Shown: positions 35,678 through 45,061 of the stretch, one piece after another
How the letters are laid out: every line of letters starts with the position of its first letter
Numbering within the stretch: position 1 is the first letter of the stretch
NCBI RefSeq assembly: GCF_030546645.1
Contig: NZ_JAUOTO010000006.1
Location: 62,001-126,000 of the forward strand
Reading direction: 5' to 3'
DNA: 64,000 nucleotides
From: Flavitalea plasmicola
GTDB lineage: Bacteria > Bacteroidota > Bacteroidia > Chitinophagales > Chitinophagaceae
Program-made: the position numbers and the translations under genes
The notes under the pieces: model-generated
Database searches by the model: none
What the model saw: the letters and a program-made list of their open reading frames with translations, nothing else
What the model was told of the DNA's origin: nothing

Positions 35678-36229
35678 TTGACAAATACATTCATAGAGAC
35701 AGATCGCCTGTTGCTGCGCCGTTGGCGAAAGGCTGACCACGAAGCCTTTATCCGCATGAACCAGGACGTGCTGGTCAGAAAATACTTTCCGTGCCTGCTC
35801 AGCAGGGAAGAATCCCTGGCGCATATCGCTACCATGGATAAACGCATCGTCGAAAATGGCTACGGTCTGTTCGCCGCCGAGCTGAAAGCAACAGGCGATT
35901 TTATTGGTTTCATTGGCATGACCTCTCCAGGCTTCATAAGTGACTTTACCCCCTGCACCGAGATAGGGTGGCGGCTCGACACGCCCTTCTGGAAACAAGG
36001 CCTGGCGACAGAAGGCGCCAAAGCCTGCCTGGACACCGCCTTCCAAAAGTGGGGACTGGAAGAGATTTATTCCTGGACCTCCATGCACAACCTGGCCTCC
36101 GAAAAAGTAATGATCCGCATCGGCATGACCCGCCAGGGTACCTTCTTCCATCCTTCCATTCCCGCCGACAACTGGCTGTGCGAGCACGTCCTTTACAAGA
36201 TCAGCAATCCTACATCCACCAAAAAATAG
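35678..36229 (+). CDS. GNAT-family N-acetyltransferase (RimJ/RimL type)
   Basis: The 183-residue protein starts at a TTG at 35678 (TNTFIETDRLLLRRWRKADHEAF), the family's usual beginning; no in-frame ATG fits better. Motifs include GFIGMTSP, TEIGWRLDTPFWKQGLATEGAKACLDTAF (acetyl-CoA binding region) and SEKVMIRIGMTRQGTF. Proteins of this group acetylate N-terminal amino groups of ribosomal proteins or small molecules; here the substrate is open. Confidence 0.88.
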   Translation: MTNTFIETDRLLLRRWRKADHEAFIRMNQDVLVRKYFPCLLSREESLAHIATMDKRIVENGYGLFAAELKATGDFIGFIGMTSPGFISDFTPCTEIGWRLDTPFWKQGLATEGAKACLDTAFQKWGLEEIYSWTSMHNLASEKVMIRIGMTRQGTFFHPSIPADNWLCEHVLYKISNPTSTKK

Positions 36230-36340
36230 TTTCCACCTATTTCCCGCCTTTATCCCCATCCGTGTTTTTCCTAACCGATTAGTTCGACGGAATCCATAAT
36301 TTACGCCACTTAACGAGGTAATAATTAACGAAGGCTATAG

Positions 36341-37807
36341 ATGTCGACACCGGACATATCCTATTTATTCGAATCCGCTCCCGCCGTGCAGATCGTCCGT
36401 ATGCGCAATGCGCACTGGGTGATCCCATTCCTTTTCAAGGCATTCAAGACGGAGAACAGGCTCTCCCTTCCGGAACCCGGCCTCATCAGCCTCCTGGCCG
36501 AAGAGCTCCGCAATCACTCCGAAGGGACCGAAGACCTCGAAGAAGCCCGCATCGAATTCGGAGAGGATGAAGAAAGCCGCGCCCGCAAATACCTGCTCAA
36601 CTGGGTACAGCGCCGCCTCCTCCAGGACTTCCCCGACGCCGAAGCCGTCACCCAATACCAGCTCAGCGCCCATACGGAAAAGCTCTTTCAATGGCTCCAG
36701 TCCCTGGAGAAAAGACAGTTCGTGGGCACCGAAAGCCGCTTCCGCTTCCTGTTCCAGACCCTCCGCGAAATGGTGGAATACACGGAAGACAATGCCGCCA
36801 AAAGACTGGAAGAGCTGAAGAACCGCAAGGCGGAAATAGACAAGGAGATCAAAAAGATCGAAATGGGTTTCAAACCCGAGATCTATACCAACGCCCAGCT
36901 GCGCGAAAGACTGGAATGGTTCACCCGCCTGAGCCATGAATTGCTGAGCGACTTCCGGGAAGTAGAAGACAACTTCAAATATATCCATCGGCACATCGTC
37001 GAGCAGCACACCCGCGCGGAGATCCATAAAGGCGCCATCGTAGGCTATGCCTTCGAAGCCTATGACGCCCTCCGCAAAAGCGACCAGGGTAAAAGCTTTT
37101 ACGCCTTCTGGGATTTCCTCGTCTCCCGGGCAGGTCAGGAAGAATGGCGCCAGCTGACAGACCAGCTCGTCCAGCTCCTCCGGGACAGGGAGATCGCCGG
37201 CGACACGGACTTCGTCCAGGATATCAAATCCCTCCTGCTGCAGCAAGGCCGCAGCGTCTACGATTCCAACGATAGAATGGCCGAAAAGCTCAGCCGCATC
37301 ATCACGGAAAAAGAGATCGCCCGCCACCGCCGCCTCCGCCAGCAGATCAGCGGCATCAAAGAGCTGGTCTTCCAGTTCATGGATGACAATCCCCCTACCT
37401 GCGGAATACAGCTGCACGAGCCCGTCCCCATCAAAATGAATATGGAGCGCCGCCTCAACCTCACGGAAAAACAGGCGGCGGGCGCCGTAAAGCAACCGTC
37501 CAATGCCAGGGAAAAAGTGGAAGACCTGCTCCGGTTCAACCGGCTCCTCAACACCAGCCACATCGACCGAAAAAAACTCTGGCAGAACGTGGAGGATGCC
37601 CTCCGCAAAAGGACCACGGCCACGCTTTCGGAGATCATCGGCTCCGCCGGCCTCCAGCACGGCGTGGCCGAAGTAGTAAGCTACTTCAGCTTCCTCCGCG
37701 AAAAAGCCAGCCGCGTTCAATCCATGCAGGAGATCACCGAGCTCATCCCCCTGGACGAAGAGAAGACCAAATTTATTGAAGTACCCTACCTGCTGTTCAG
37801 CAGGTAA
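36341..37807 (+). CDS. jetA: Wadjet/Mks-type protein JetA (DUF3375 family)
   Basis: The 488-residue protein has the standard DUF3375 opening (SYLFESAPAVQIVRMRNAHWVIPFLFKAF, LLAEELRNHSEG, YLLNWVQRRLL) and a long coiled coil (KRLEELKNRKAEIDKEIKKIEMG), then YTNAQLRERLEWFTRLSHELLSDFREVEDNF. JetA is the kleisin-like subunit of the Wadjet SMC complex (MksF-like in the Mks naming). It is the first gene of a three-gene operon: jetB follows after 15 bp and jetC overlaps jetB. No start other than the ATG at 36341 is competitive. Confidence 0.85.
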   Translation: MSTPDISYLFESAPAVQIVRMRNAHWVIPFLFKAFKTENRLSLPEPGLISLLAEELRNHSEGTEDLEEARIEFGEDEESRARKYLLNWVQRRLLQDFPDAEAVTQYQLSAHTEKLFQWLQSLEKRQFVGTESRFRFLFQTLREMVEYTEDNAAKRLEELKNRKAEIDKEIKKIEMGFKPEIYTNAQLRERLEWFTRLSHELLSDFREVEDNFKYIHRHIVEQHTRAEIHKGAIVGYAFEAYDALRKSDQGKSFYAFWDFLVSRAGQEEWRQLTDQLVQLLRDREIAGDTDFVQDIKSLLLQQGRSVYDSNDRMAEKLSRIITEKEIARHRRLRQQISGIKELVFQFMDDNPPTCGIQLHEPVPIKMNMERRLNLTEKQAAGAVKQPSNAREKVEDLLRFNRLLNTSHIDRKKLWQNVEDALRKRTTATLSEIIGSAGLQHGVAEVVSYFSFLREKASRVQSMQEITELIPLDEEKTKFIEVPYLLFSR

Positions 37808-37822
37808 CCAAAAGCGTTTAAA

Positions 37823-38413
37823 ATGGCCGTCGCAAAACAAAACATCTTACCATACACCCCCGTCCTCATCAAATTATTGAAAGGACCGGTGGAATATCTC
37901 GAAAAGTCCGCATGGGAACAGCTTATGCAATACCAGGTGGAGCTCACCCGCTTCCTCCAGCAGCTGGGCCTGGTCCTCGTCCTGGAAAAAGACGACGGCT
38001 ATGCCTACCTGGAACAGCTGCGCCTGGACGAAGAGGACAACGTAGCCGGTTGGATCCGCCGTATCCAGCTGGGATATGACGAAAGCATCCTGCTGGTCCT
38101 GCTCCGGGACATGATGGCCGAGTTCGAAGTAGGGGAGGCCGGCGCCCGCGAGTTGATCAAAAAAAGACGGGAGATCAAGGAATATGCAGAGCTCTTCTTC
38201 AAGGAAAACCCCAGCCGCGTAAAATTCATCCGCGACCTGGACAGGCTCATAGACAAGGTCGAAGAGCTGGACTTCATCGAAAAAGTTGAGCCCGCCGATC
38301 TCTCCGACGAAGAAAAATTCCGTATCAAAAAGATCATAAAGGCAAAAGTAGACCACGAGATCCTTGAAAACTTTAAAAACCAATTGACGCAATATGCAGC
38401 TGGGCGTATTTAG
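37823..38413 (+). CDS. jetB: Wadjet/Mks-type protein JetB (DUF4194 family)
   Basis: The 196-residue, acidic, helical protein has the winged-helix features of DUF4194 (QLGLVLVLEKDDGYAYLEQL, then ILLVLLRDMMAEFEV; RREIKEYAELFF). It is the KITE-type subunit (MksE-like) that binds the kleisin JetA. Its last 20 bases overlap the start of jetC, which is usual for stoichiometric complex members. Confidence 0.85.
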   Translation: MAVAKQNILPYTPVLIKLLKGPVEYLEKSAWEQLMQYQVELTRFLQQLGLVLVLEKDDGYAYLEQLRLDEEDNVAGWIRRIQLGYDESILLVLLRDMMAEFEVGEAGARELIKKRREIKEYAELFFKENPSRVKFIRDLDRLIDKVEELDFIEKVEPADLSDEEKFRIKKIIKAKVDHEILENFKNQLTQYAAGRI

Positions 38414-41400
38414 TACCGACGAGGCCAAATCAGGCTTCCGATTGCAATACATGGAGATCTTCAACTGGGGCACCTTTGACGAGCATGTATGGAAGATCTC
38501 CCCTCAGGGTGAGACCTCTCTCCTCACTGGCGCCAACGGCAGCGGCAAGACCACTTTCGTGGATGCCCTCCTCACGCTCATCGTCCCGGAAAAGAAACAC
38601 CGCTTCTACAACCAGTCTTCCGGCAGTGAAAAGAAAGGCGATCGCACCGAAGAATCCTATGTCCTCGGAGGCTATGGCAACATCAACACCAGCGATGGCC
38701 AGTCCAGCAAAACCCTCTACCTCCGGGAAAATAAAGAACAGGCCTACAGCATCCTGCTGGCGCATTTTTCCAACGAGGCCGAACAATATGTCACCCTCTT
38801 CCAGGTCCGCTGGTTCAGCGGTTCGGAAATGAAACGCGTCTTTGCCGTAGCGCACAAACCCCTTCACATCGAGGACGATTTCCGGCCCTTCGACCTGAAC
38901 GGCGCCTGGCGCCGCCGCATCGACCAGCAATACAATAAAGGCAGCCGCAAACAGGTGGAATGGTTCGACGCCGCCAGCCGGTACGCCCAACGCCTGGTGG
39001 AAGTGCTCGGCATGCAAAGCATGCAGGCGCTCAGCCTCTTCAATCAGACCATGGGCATCAAGGTCCTGGGCGAGCTCAACGAGTTCATCCGCACCAATAT
39101 GCTGGAACCGAAGAATATGGAGCAGGAATTCCAGGAGCTGAAGAAACATCTCTCCACCCTCTCCGACGCCCAGCGCAACATCGAAAAATCAGAAGAGCAG
39201 ATCCGCATCCTCCAGCCCCTGGAAAAACACTACAAAGCCTTCCGCGAAAGCTCCGATCAGCTGCGGCAGATCCGGCAGGAGCTGGAAACCATCAGGGTCT
39301 GGAACAGCTATACAAAATATCATCTCCTGGACGAAGCCATCCGCGGCAGCGAAAAAGAGAGCCAGCAGCTGCGGGAAGAGCTGGAAAGCCTCCGGCAAAA
39401 GATCGCCGGTCTCCAGGAAGAAGAAAGGCAGACACGCAATCAGCTGGAGCAAAACAAGGCCGGCCAGCGCCTGCAGCAGCTGGAAAAAGACCTGGAAGCC
39501 CTGGGAAAAGAATATAAGGAGGCCGAGTCCTCCCTTCGCCAGTTTACAGAATGGGGTACTGCATTGCATCTGCCCGAATCCACGCCCGCGGACGAGCCGT
39601 CCTACCTTCGTATAAAGAAAGAGGCGGAACGCGCCGATAAAAGATTGGCCGGCGACATCCGCAACAACAATGAAGACCTGTTCGCCGCCCAGGACCAGCT
39701 GAAAAAGTCCGGAGAGGATAAGGCCCGCATCGAAGGCGAGCTCAACATCCTCCTGGAGAACAGGAATAATATTCCGGGTCATCTCATCCACCTCCGCAGG
39801 GAGATCTGCCAGGCCCTGAAGCTGGAAGAACATGAGCTCCCTTTTGCAGGCGAGCTGATGCAGGTCGCCGCCGCGGAAGCCGACTGGCAGCCCGCATTGG
39901 AAAAACTGTTGAACCCCTTGTCCCTGCGGCTGCTCATCCCCGATAAACAATATAAGAAGGTCAATAAGTTCGTCAACAACACCAACCTCCGGGCACGGCT
40001 CGTATACAATCACGTAAAAGACGTCGCCCTGCGGCAGTTTGCAGACGAAGGCACCGTTTGGCATAAGCTGGAGTTCCACCCGGAGCATCCCCTCAGCGCC
40101 TGGGTAAGCCAGCAGGTCATCCAGCTCTACAATTACAGCTGCGTCGAAAGCGAAAAAGCCCTGGAACGCTATGAGAAAGCCATCACGCTGAACGGCCTCA
40201 TCAAGAATCGCGACAGGCACGAAAAGGACGACAGGCCGGAACGCAATGACCCCGGCCGCTATGTAATGGGATGGAACAACGAAAAAAAGAAAGCCGCGCT
40301 GCAGCACCGGCGCGCACAGCTGGTCTCCATCATGGAACAGGCCGGAGAGGCGCATCAACGCGCGGAGAACAAAGGACGCCGCCTGCAGGAACAGGTCTTT
40401 GCCGTCAAACGGATCCTGGAACATCCCGGCTTTAAGAACATCAACACCGCCCGCATCCAGCGGGATATGTATGGCATAGAGGAACAAATGGCGCAGCTGA
40501 AAAAAGGCAGCGATCAGCTCAAGGCATTGACCAAACAACTGGAAAGCATCCGCACCGCCATCACCGGCAGCGAAGCGGAAAAAGATGCCCTGGTCGGGCG
40601 GCTCCACCTGGGCGGTAGCGCCCTGGACCAAATGGAGAAAGAACGATTGGCCAGCAAACCCCTCCTCGATCTGCTGACAGACAATGATAAAGATCTTCTC
40701 TTACAGTTCCAGCAACACCATGCCGGAGCATTGACGGACTGCACGCTGGCCAACATCGACACCAAATGCCGGCAGCTGACGGCAGAGGCGGAAGGAAGCG
40801 CCCGCCAGCTGGAAGACAGCGTTCAGCGCGAAGGCCGCGAACTGGACCGCGCCATGATGCGCATAAAAAATCCCGCGCCCGAGATCATGCAGCGCTTCAC
40901 CGATTGGATCGGCGATACCCAACAGCTGCCCACGGAACGGGAATACGCGGAAGAGTACCTGGAATGGCTGAACAAGCTGCAGACGGAAAATCTTCCCCGC
41001 TTCAAAAAAGATTTCGAACGCCTCCTGCATGACACCGCCGTGATAAAAATGGGCGTCCTGAATGAAGAGCTGGAAAGTTGGGAAAGAAAAATAAAGAACA
41101 GCATCTTCACCCTCAATGGCTCTTTGTCGGGGATTAATTTCAACCGGCTCCCGGACACCTATATCCAACTGGGCATCCGCCCCGTCACCGACACGGCCAT
41201 TAAAGAGTTCCGGCACAGACTCCTGAATGCCCTGCCCCAGGCCGCCGACTGGCAACAGAACAGCTTCGAGGAAAAAGCCCTTCACTTCAAACAAAATGTA
41301 CAAACGCTCATCAGCAGCCTGGAAGAAAATGAATCCCACCGCGCCAGGGTGCTGGACGTCCGCAACTGGTTCGAATTCTGGGCCGATGAAAAATTCAGGG

Positions 41401-41789
41401 AGACGCACGAGCTGAAGAAAACCTATCGGCAAATGGGCCAGCTGTCAGGCGGAGAAAAAGCCCAGCTCACCTACACCATCCTTTGCAGCGCCATCGCCTA
41501 CCAGTTCGGCATCACCCGCGAAGGACGCAATGCAAAAAGCCTCCGCTTCATCGCCGTAGACGAAAGCTTTAGCAACCAGGACGAGGAAAAAGCCACCTAT
41601 CTCATGGAACTTTGCAAACAGCTGCACCTGCAGCTGCTGGTGGTCACTCCCAGCGATAAGATCCAGATCGTAGAGGACTTTATCGCCCACGTCCATCTGG
41701 TGCAGCGGGTGAATAACAGGCATAGCATTCTTTTTAATATGACGAAAAAAGAGCTGAAGGAAAAGAAGGCATTGGCCCTGAACGAATAA
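38394..41789 (+). CDS. jetC: Wadjet/Mks-type SMC ATPase JetC
   Basis: The 1131-residue SMC/MukB-like ATPase has Walker A GANGSGKT (46-53), long coiled coils (about 290-480 and 640-800) around a hinge-like middle (LLNPLSLRLLIPDKQYKKVNKFV), the signature LSGGEK (about 1017-1022) and Walker B FIAVDES with D1056-E1057. It loads on DNA and extrudes loops; in complete Wadjet systems this leads to cutting of small plasmids by JetD. The expected jetD (DUF3322/DUF2220, toprim nuclease) does not follow: the next gene encodes an outer-membrane-type protein. This could be a condensin-like (MksBEF) complex without nuclease, or jetD lies elsewhere. Confidence 0.88.
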   Translation: MQLGVFSTDEAKSGFRLQYMEIFNWGTFDEHVWKISPQGETSLLTGANGSGKTTFVDALLTLIVPEKKHRFYNQSSGSEKKGDRTEESYVLGGYGNINTSDGQSSKTLYLRENKEQAYSILLAHFSNEAEQYVTLFQVRWFSGSEMKRVFAVAHKPLHIEDDFRPFDLNGAWRRRIDQQYNKGSRKQVEWFDAASRYAQRLVEVLGMQSMQALSLFNQTMGIKVLGELNEFIRTNMLEPKNMEQEFQELKKHLSTLSDAQRNIEKSEEQIRILQPLEKHYKAFRESSDQLRQIRQELETIRVWNSYTKYHLLDEAIRGSEKESQQLREELESLRQKIAGLQEEERQTRNQLEQNKAGQRLQQLEKDLEALGKEYKEAESSLRQFTEWGTALHLPESTPADEPSYLRIKKEAERADKRLAGDIRNNNEDLFAAQDQLKKSGEDKARIEGELNILLENRNNIPGHLIHLRREICQALKLEEHELPFAGELMQVAAAEADWQPALEKLLNPLSLRLLIPDKQYKKVNKFVNNTNLRARLVYNHVKDVALRQFADEGTVWHKLEFHPEHPLSAWVSQQVIQLYNYSCVESEKALERYEKAITLNGLIKNRDRHEKDDRPERNDPGRYVMGWNNEKKKAALQHRRAQLVSIMEQAGEAHQRAENKGRRLQEQVFAVKRILEHPGFKNINTARIQRDMYGIEEQMAQLKKGSDQLKALTKQLESIRTAITGSEAEKDALVGRLHLGGSALDQMEKERLASKPLLDLLTDNDKDLLLQFQQHHAGALTDCTLANIDTKCRQLTAEAEGSARQLEDSVQREGRELDRAMMRIKNPAPEIMQRFTDWIGDTQQLPTEREYAEEYLEWLNKLQTENLPRFKKDFERLLHDTAVIKMGVLNEELESWERKIKNSIFTLNGSLSGINFNRLPDTYIQLGIRPVTDTAIKEFRHRLLNALPQAADWQQNSFEEKALHFKQNVQTLISSLEENESHRARVLDVRNWFEFWADEKFRETHELKKTYRQMGQLSGGEKAQLTYTILCSAIAYQFGITREGRNAKSLRFIAVDESFSNQDEEKATYLMELCKQLHLQLLVVTPSDKIQIVEDFIAHVHLVQRVNNRHSILFNMTKKELKEKKALALNE

Positions 41790-41802
41790 CAGCGCCTAAC
41801 CC

Positions 41803-41851
41803 AACGCTAACACCTCAAAGCTCACCGCTCGTAGCTCGTAGCTCACAGCCC
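41803..41851. repeat. Heptanucleotide tandem repeat, NNNGCTC type
   Basis: Seven consecutive 7-nt units follow jetC. The best are AAAGCTC, ACCGCTC and two GTAGCTC; the outer ones (AACGCTA, ACACCTC, ACAGCCC) are degenerate. The array is intergenic, where a jetD gene would start. Confidence 0.65.
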
Positions 41852-41902
41852 ACGACACCCGGCCGCTTTTGTTAAAAACTATGCGCAGCGGCTGAATTTG
41901 AC

Positions 41903-41911
41903 TAATTTTAG
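41903..41911 (+). promoter_or_regulatory. -7 element TAATTTTAG, very short leader
   Basis: It lies 12 nt before the ATG of the outer-membrane-type gene at 41915. Spacing equals that at 29064 and 56146. Confidence 0.4.
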
Positions 41912-41914
41912 TGG

Positions 41915-42625
41915 ATGAAGGTGATCCCCTGCATCCTCATCCTTTTACTGACAGCGACAGGACCTCTTTTTTCCCAGGGCCCCGCCGACTCCACTTTCTC
42001 ATTGCTATTCAACGGCGGCCTCAGCTTCACCCATGCCAACGATCCGCACATCAATCGCTGGCTGGCCAAATACGGCTATCCCACGGAACCCCACGTCCCG
42101 TCCAGTCTCCATTTCGAGATCGGCGCCATGCCCGCAGGCTCCCGGCTGATGTATGTCATCCGGGTATCCACCATCAATTCCGGTAAGAACCTCACGTCCT
42201 TCAACCTCCTCGCCGGCCTGTATGGCGCGCTGGTAAAGCAACATAACTTTCTCCTGCTGGCAGGCGCCGGCATCGGCTTCCACAGGGATATCATCGCGCT
42301 GAATGGAGGCATGCCCCCTGAATACCAACAGCTGGCGGACCACTACCACAAACCCTTGGGTCTTCGAAGAGGCGGCCTCATCTTCGAGCCGGCCCTCCGC
42401 GCTTTCTGGTTCCCCGTCGCCATCCATAACGTACAGCTGGGCCTCTTCGCCAGCGCAGGCGCCGACATCGATTTCAACTCCCGGTGGCGCCTGGGATATT
42501 TCGACAACAGCCAGGGCCGGTCCAGCCATTTCAAAAGGTTGATAAAACCCGCCGACCAGCGACGGGTCAGCGAATATGGCCTGGCCTACAATGCCGGCCT
42601 GACCTTACGCGTTCATCTGCTTTAG
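41915..42625 (+). CDS. Predicted outer-membrane beta-barrel protein
   Basis: The 236-residue protein has the signal peptide MKVIPCILILLLTATGPLFSQ and alternating strands through the rest (LLFNGGLSFTHAN, FNLLAGLYGALVKQHNFLLLAGAGIGF, YNAGLTLRVHLL), ending in a hydrophobic strand typical of barrels. No family is recognised. It lies 125 bp after jetC and has its own promoter-like element, so it is probably not part of the Jet operon. Confidence 0.75.
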   Translation: MKVIPCILILLLTATGPLFSQGPADSTFSLLFNGGLSFTHANDPHINRWLAKYGYPTEPHVPSSLHFEIGAMPAGSRLMYVIRVSTINSGKNLTSFNLLAGLYGALVKQHNFLLLAGAGIGFHRDIIALNGGMPPEYQQLADHYHKPLGLRRGGLIFEPALRAFWFPVAIHNVQLGLFASAGADIDFNSRWRLGYFDNSQGRSSHFKRLIKPADQRRVSEYGLAYNAGLTLRVHLL

Positions 42626-42792
42626 AACTCCCCAAATTTCCCAAATCCGGAAAAACCTTCCGGCTGGTAGAAATCTTCCCATTACAATTTTTACGTATAA
42701 TCTTGACTAATAGCTAAGTGTAAATTGGTACTTCTTTAGATACTGATGGAGCAGACCTAATCCGAATCCGTCAACCCTTCAATCTGATCCCG

Positions 42793-44880
42793 ATGAAACA
42801 TCTTTACCCGGCTTTTCAGCTCCGGTATTATTCATCACTCGTTTTACTAGTGGCCCTCGTTGCCGCAAATAGCAATACCGCTGACGCTCAAAGCTGTCCG
42901 CTGAATACCAATCAGTCCATCAGCACTTATCCCAACACCTTCTACCCGGCGAATCAAACTTACGTCAACGCTGGCAGCACTTCCATCAGCCTGGGTTCGG
43001 TGACGTATGGCGTCACCCCCATCAGCTCCGGCGACGTCCTGCTGGTCATCCAGATGCAGGGGTCGCAGATCAACTCCGCCAATACGTCCAGCTATGGCGA
43101 CGGATCCGGGTCCGGTCGCGGTTATCTGAACAACAGCGCCCTGCTGGCGGGCCGCATGGAATTTGTCGTGGCCGCCAACAGCGTACCCCTCACCGGCGGT
43201 ACACTCAACCTGGTCTCCGCCATTGGCAGCAGCTTTCAGAATACGGCTTTCGGCACCGACGGACAATATACGTACCAGGTGATCCGGGTACCATTATATT
43301 ATGACGTAACCCTCGCCGCCAATATCGCCGCTCCCCGCTGGAACGGTACCAGCGGCGGCGTCATCGCGCTCTATGCCACCCATAATATCAACATGGCGGG
43401 CTTCACCATCGACGCATCCGGCCTCGGTTTCAGGGGCGGCGGCGGACGCGCGTTCAGCGGCTCCGGCACAGGCTCCAACGCGGACTTCATCACGCCGGCA
43501 ACCAGCAATGCCAATGGCGGTAAAGGAGAAGGCATCGCCGGCACCCCCAAATACCTGAATAACAACAATACTTTTTTGGATGTCTCTTCCTTTGAAGGTT
43601 ATCCCAATGGCAGCTACGGCAAAGGCGCTCCCGGTAATGCCGGCGGCGGCGGTACCGATGGCAACCCCGCCAGCAACAATGATGAGAACACGGGCGGCGG
43701 AGGCGGCGGCAACGCAGGCCTCGGCGGCAACGGAGGTAATGCCTGGAACTCCGGCGTCACCTCGGGCGGTAAACCCGGAGCAACTTTCGGCCAGGGCTCC
43801 CCTTCCCGCCTGATAATGGGCGGCGGCGGTGGGGCCGGCACGACCAACAATGGCACGGGCAGCCCCGGCAGCGGCTTCGCCAGCAGCGGCTCGGCCGGCG
43901 GCGGCATCGTCATCCTTTCAGCCAACGCGATCACAGGCTCGGGGACCATCAAAGCCAACGGCGGGTCAGCCAACATATCAGTGAAGAATGATGGCTCCGG
44001 CGGCGGCGGCGCAGGTGGCTCTATCCTCATCTATAGCAAGACGGGTTCCCTGACGGCACTCACGGTCACCGCTAAAGGCGGCAACGGCGGCAGCAATCAA
44101 ATGACCGGCGGCGCTTCCCATGGACCCGGCGGCGGCGGCGGTGGCGGCGTCATTTATTCCAATATGACCCTCGGCGGCAGCAGCTCCGTAGCCGGCGGCA
44201 GCGCGGGAACGACCAATGGCAACACCATCAACTATGGCGCGACAGCCGGCGGGGTCGGCACGCTTTCCCAGACCATCACCCAATCCCAGACGCCCGTTTT
44301 CCCCATTTCCTGTGTAGTATTGTCCGTGGAATTCCTGGACATCGCCGCTGTACAGAACAATGACGTCAACACCATCACCTGGCAGGTAAGCCACGAGATC
44401 AATACGCTGGAATATGTCGTGGAAAAAAGCACGGACGGCAGGAGCTTCCGGGACATTGGACATGTAGCTTATCAGCCCGGCGCCTCTTCCGGCAAGCAAT
44501 ATACGTTCAATGACAACGAAGGCATCACCGGCGCGGGCGCAGTCTACTATCGTATTCGTCAGACAGAAGCCTCCGGCGAAAATCAATACAGCAAGGTCGT
44601 CTCCCTTCAAATGAACGGAAAGACCAGCACCCTGACGGTCTTCCCCAACCCCGCCAGGTCATCCGCCACCGTAACTTTCGTCGCAGCTTCCAATGCCGAC
44701 GTCAGCCTGCGCCTGTTCGACCTGAAGGGCAGCCAGGTCTGGCAAAAACAAACCCGGGTGAGCGCAGGCGCTAACGCGATCCTCCTCGACCAGCTGGGAA
44801 CAATACCCAATGGCATCTACCTGCTGCAATGGTTCGACGGGCTGAAGCCGCAACAACTGAAGCTGCTGGTGAATCACTAA
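42793..44880 (+). CDS. Glycine-rich secreted protein with T9SS sorting domain
   Basis: The 695-residue protein has a signal peptide (to about NSNTADAQ). Residues ~150-490 are very rich in Gly, Ser and Asn with GGGGG runs (GGGGGGNAGLGGNGGN, GGGGGAGTTNNGTGSPG). Then comes a small FN3/carbohydrate-binding-like part (VEFLDIAAVQNNDVNTITWQVSHEINTLEYVVEKSTDG), and a T9SS type A C-terminal domain (TVFPNPARSSATVTF, then GIYLLQWFDG, LKLLVNH). It is thus exported and probably cell-surface bound. The glycine-rich portion suggests an extended or adhesive structure. It is followed by a strong terminator. Confidence 0.85.
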   Translation: MKHLYPAFQLRYYSSLVLLVALVAANSNTADAQSCPLNTNQSISTYPNTFYPANQTYVNAGSTSISLGSVTYGVTPISSGDVLLVIQMQGSQINSANTSSYGDGSGSGRGYLNNSALLAGRMEFVVAANSVPLTGGTLNLVSAIGSSFQNTAFGTDGQYTYQVIRVPLYYDVTLAANIAAPRWNGTSGGVIALYATHNINMAGFTIDASGLGFRGGGGRAFSGSGTGSNADFITPATSNANGGKGEGIAGTPKYLNNNNTFLDVSSFEGYPNGSYGKGAPGNAGGGGTDGNPASNNDENTGGGGGGNAGLGGNGGNAWNSGVTSGGKPGATFGQGSPSRLIMGGGGGAGTTNNGTGSPGSGFASSGSAGGGIVILSANAITGSGTIKANGGSANISVKNDGSGGGGAGGSILIYSKTGSLTALTVTAKGGNGGSNQMTGGASHGPGGGGGGGVIYSNMTLGGSSSVAGGSAGTTNGNTINYGATAGGVGTLSQTITQSQTPVFPISCVVLSVEFLDIAAVQNNDVNTITWQVSHEINTLEYVVEKSTDGRSFRDIGHVAYQPGASSGKQYTFNDNEGITGAGAVYYRIRQTEASGENQYSKVVSLQMNGKTSTLTVFPNPARSSATVTFVAASNADVSLRLFDLKGSQVWQKQTRVSAGANAILLDQLGTIPNGIYLLQWFDGLKPQQLKLLVNH

Positions 44881-44900
44881 GGGCACATACCACAGGACGC

Positions 44901-44928
44901 AAAGGGCGGATCATACGATCCGCCCTTT
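44901..44928 (+). terminator. Rho-independent terminator, rightward
   Basis: Perfect 12-bp arms AAAGGGCGGATC/GATCCGCCCTTT with loop ATAC are followed by TCTTAT. It ends the glycine-rich T9SS gene. Confidence 0.85.
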
Positions 44929-45061
44929 CTTATATGGAACACTGCGTGTGCGAATCCGGACAGTTTATTATAGCCAGCAAACCTCAATTGATTGATTCGT
45001 AGTTCGTAAACAACCCGGCACCCTTCTGGCTGTCATTCAGCTATACTCCAAAACACAACGC

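Noticed and set aside
36365-37840. Long minus-strand frame opposite jetA
   Set aside because: Codon-bias shadow; the plus strand shows a full DUF3375 protein and operon context.
39189-40631. Long minus-strand frame opposite jetC
   Set aside because: Shadow of the coiled-coil coding region; no start context and no domain.
41803-41851. Heptamer repeat as an origin iteron or CRISPR
   Set aside because: Units are too short and degenerate, and no replication or cas gene is near.
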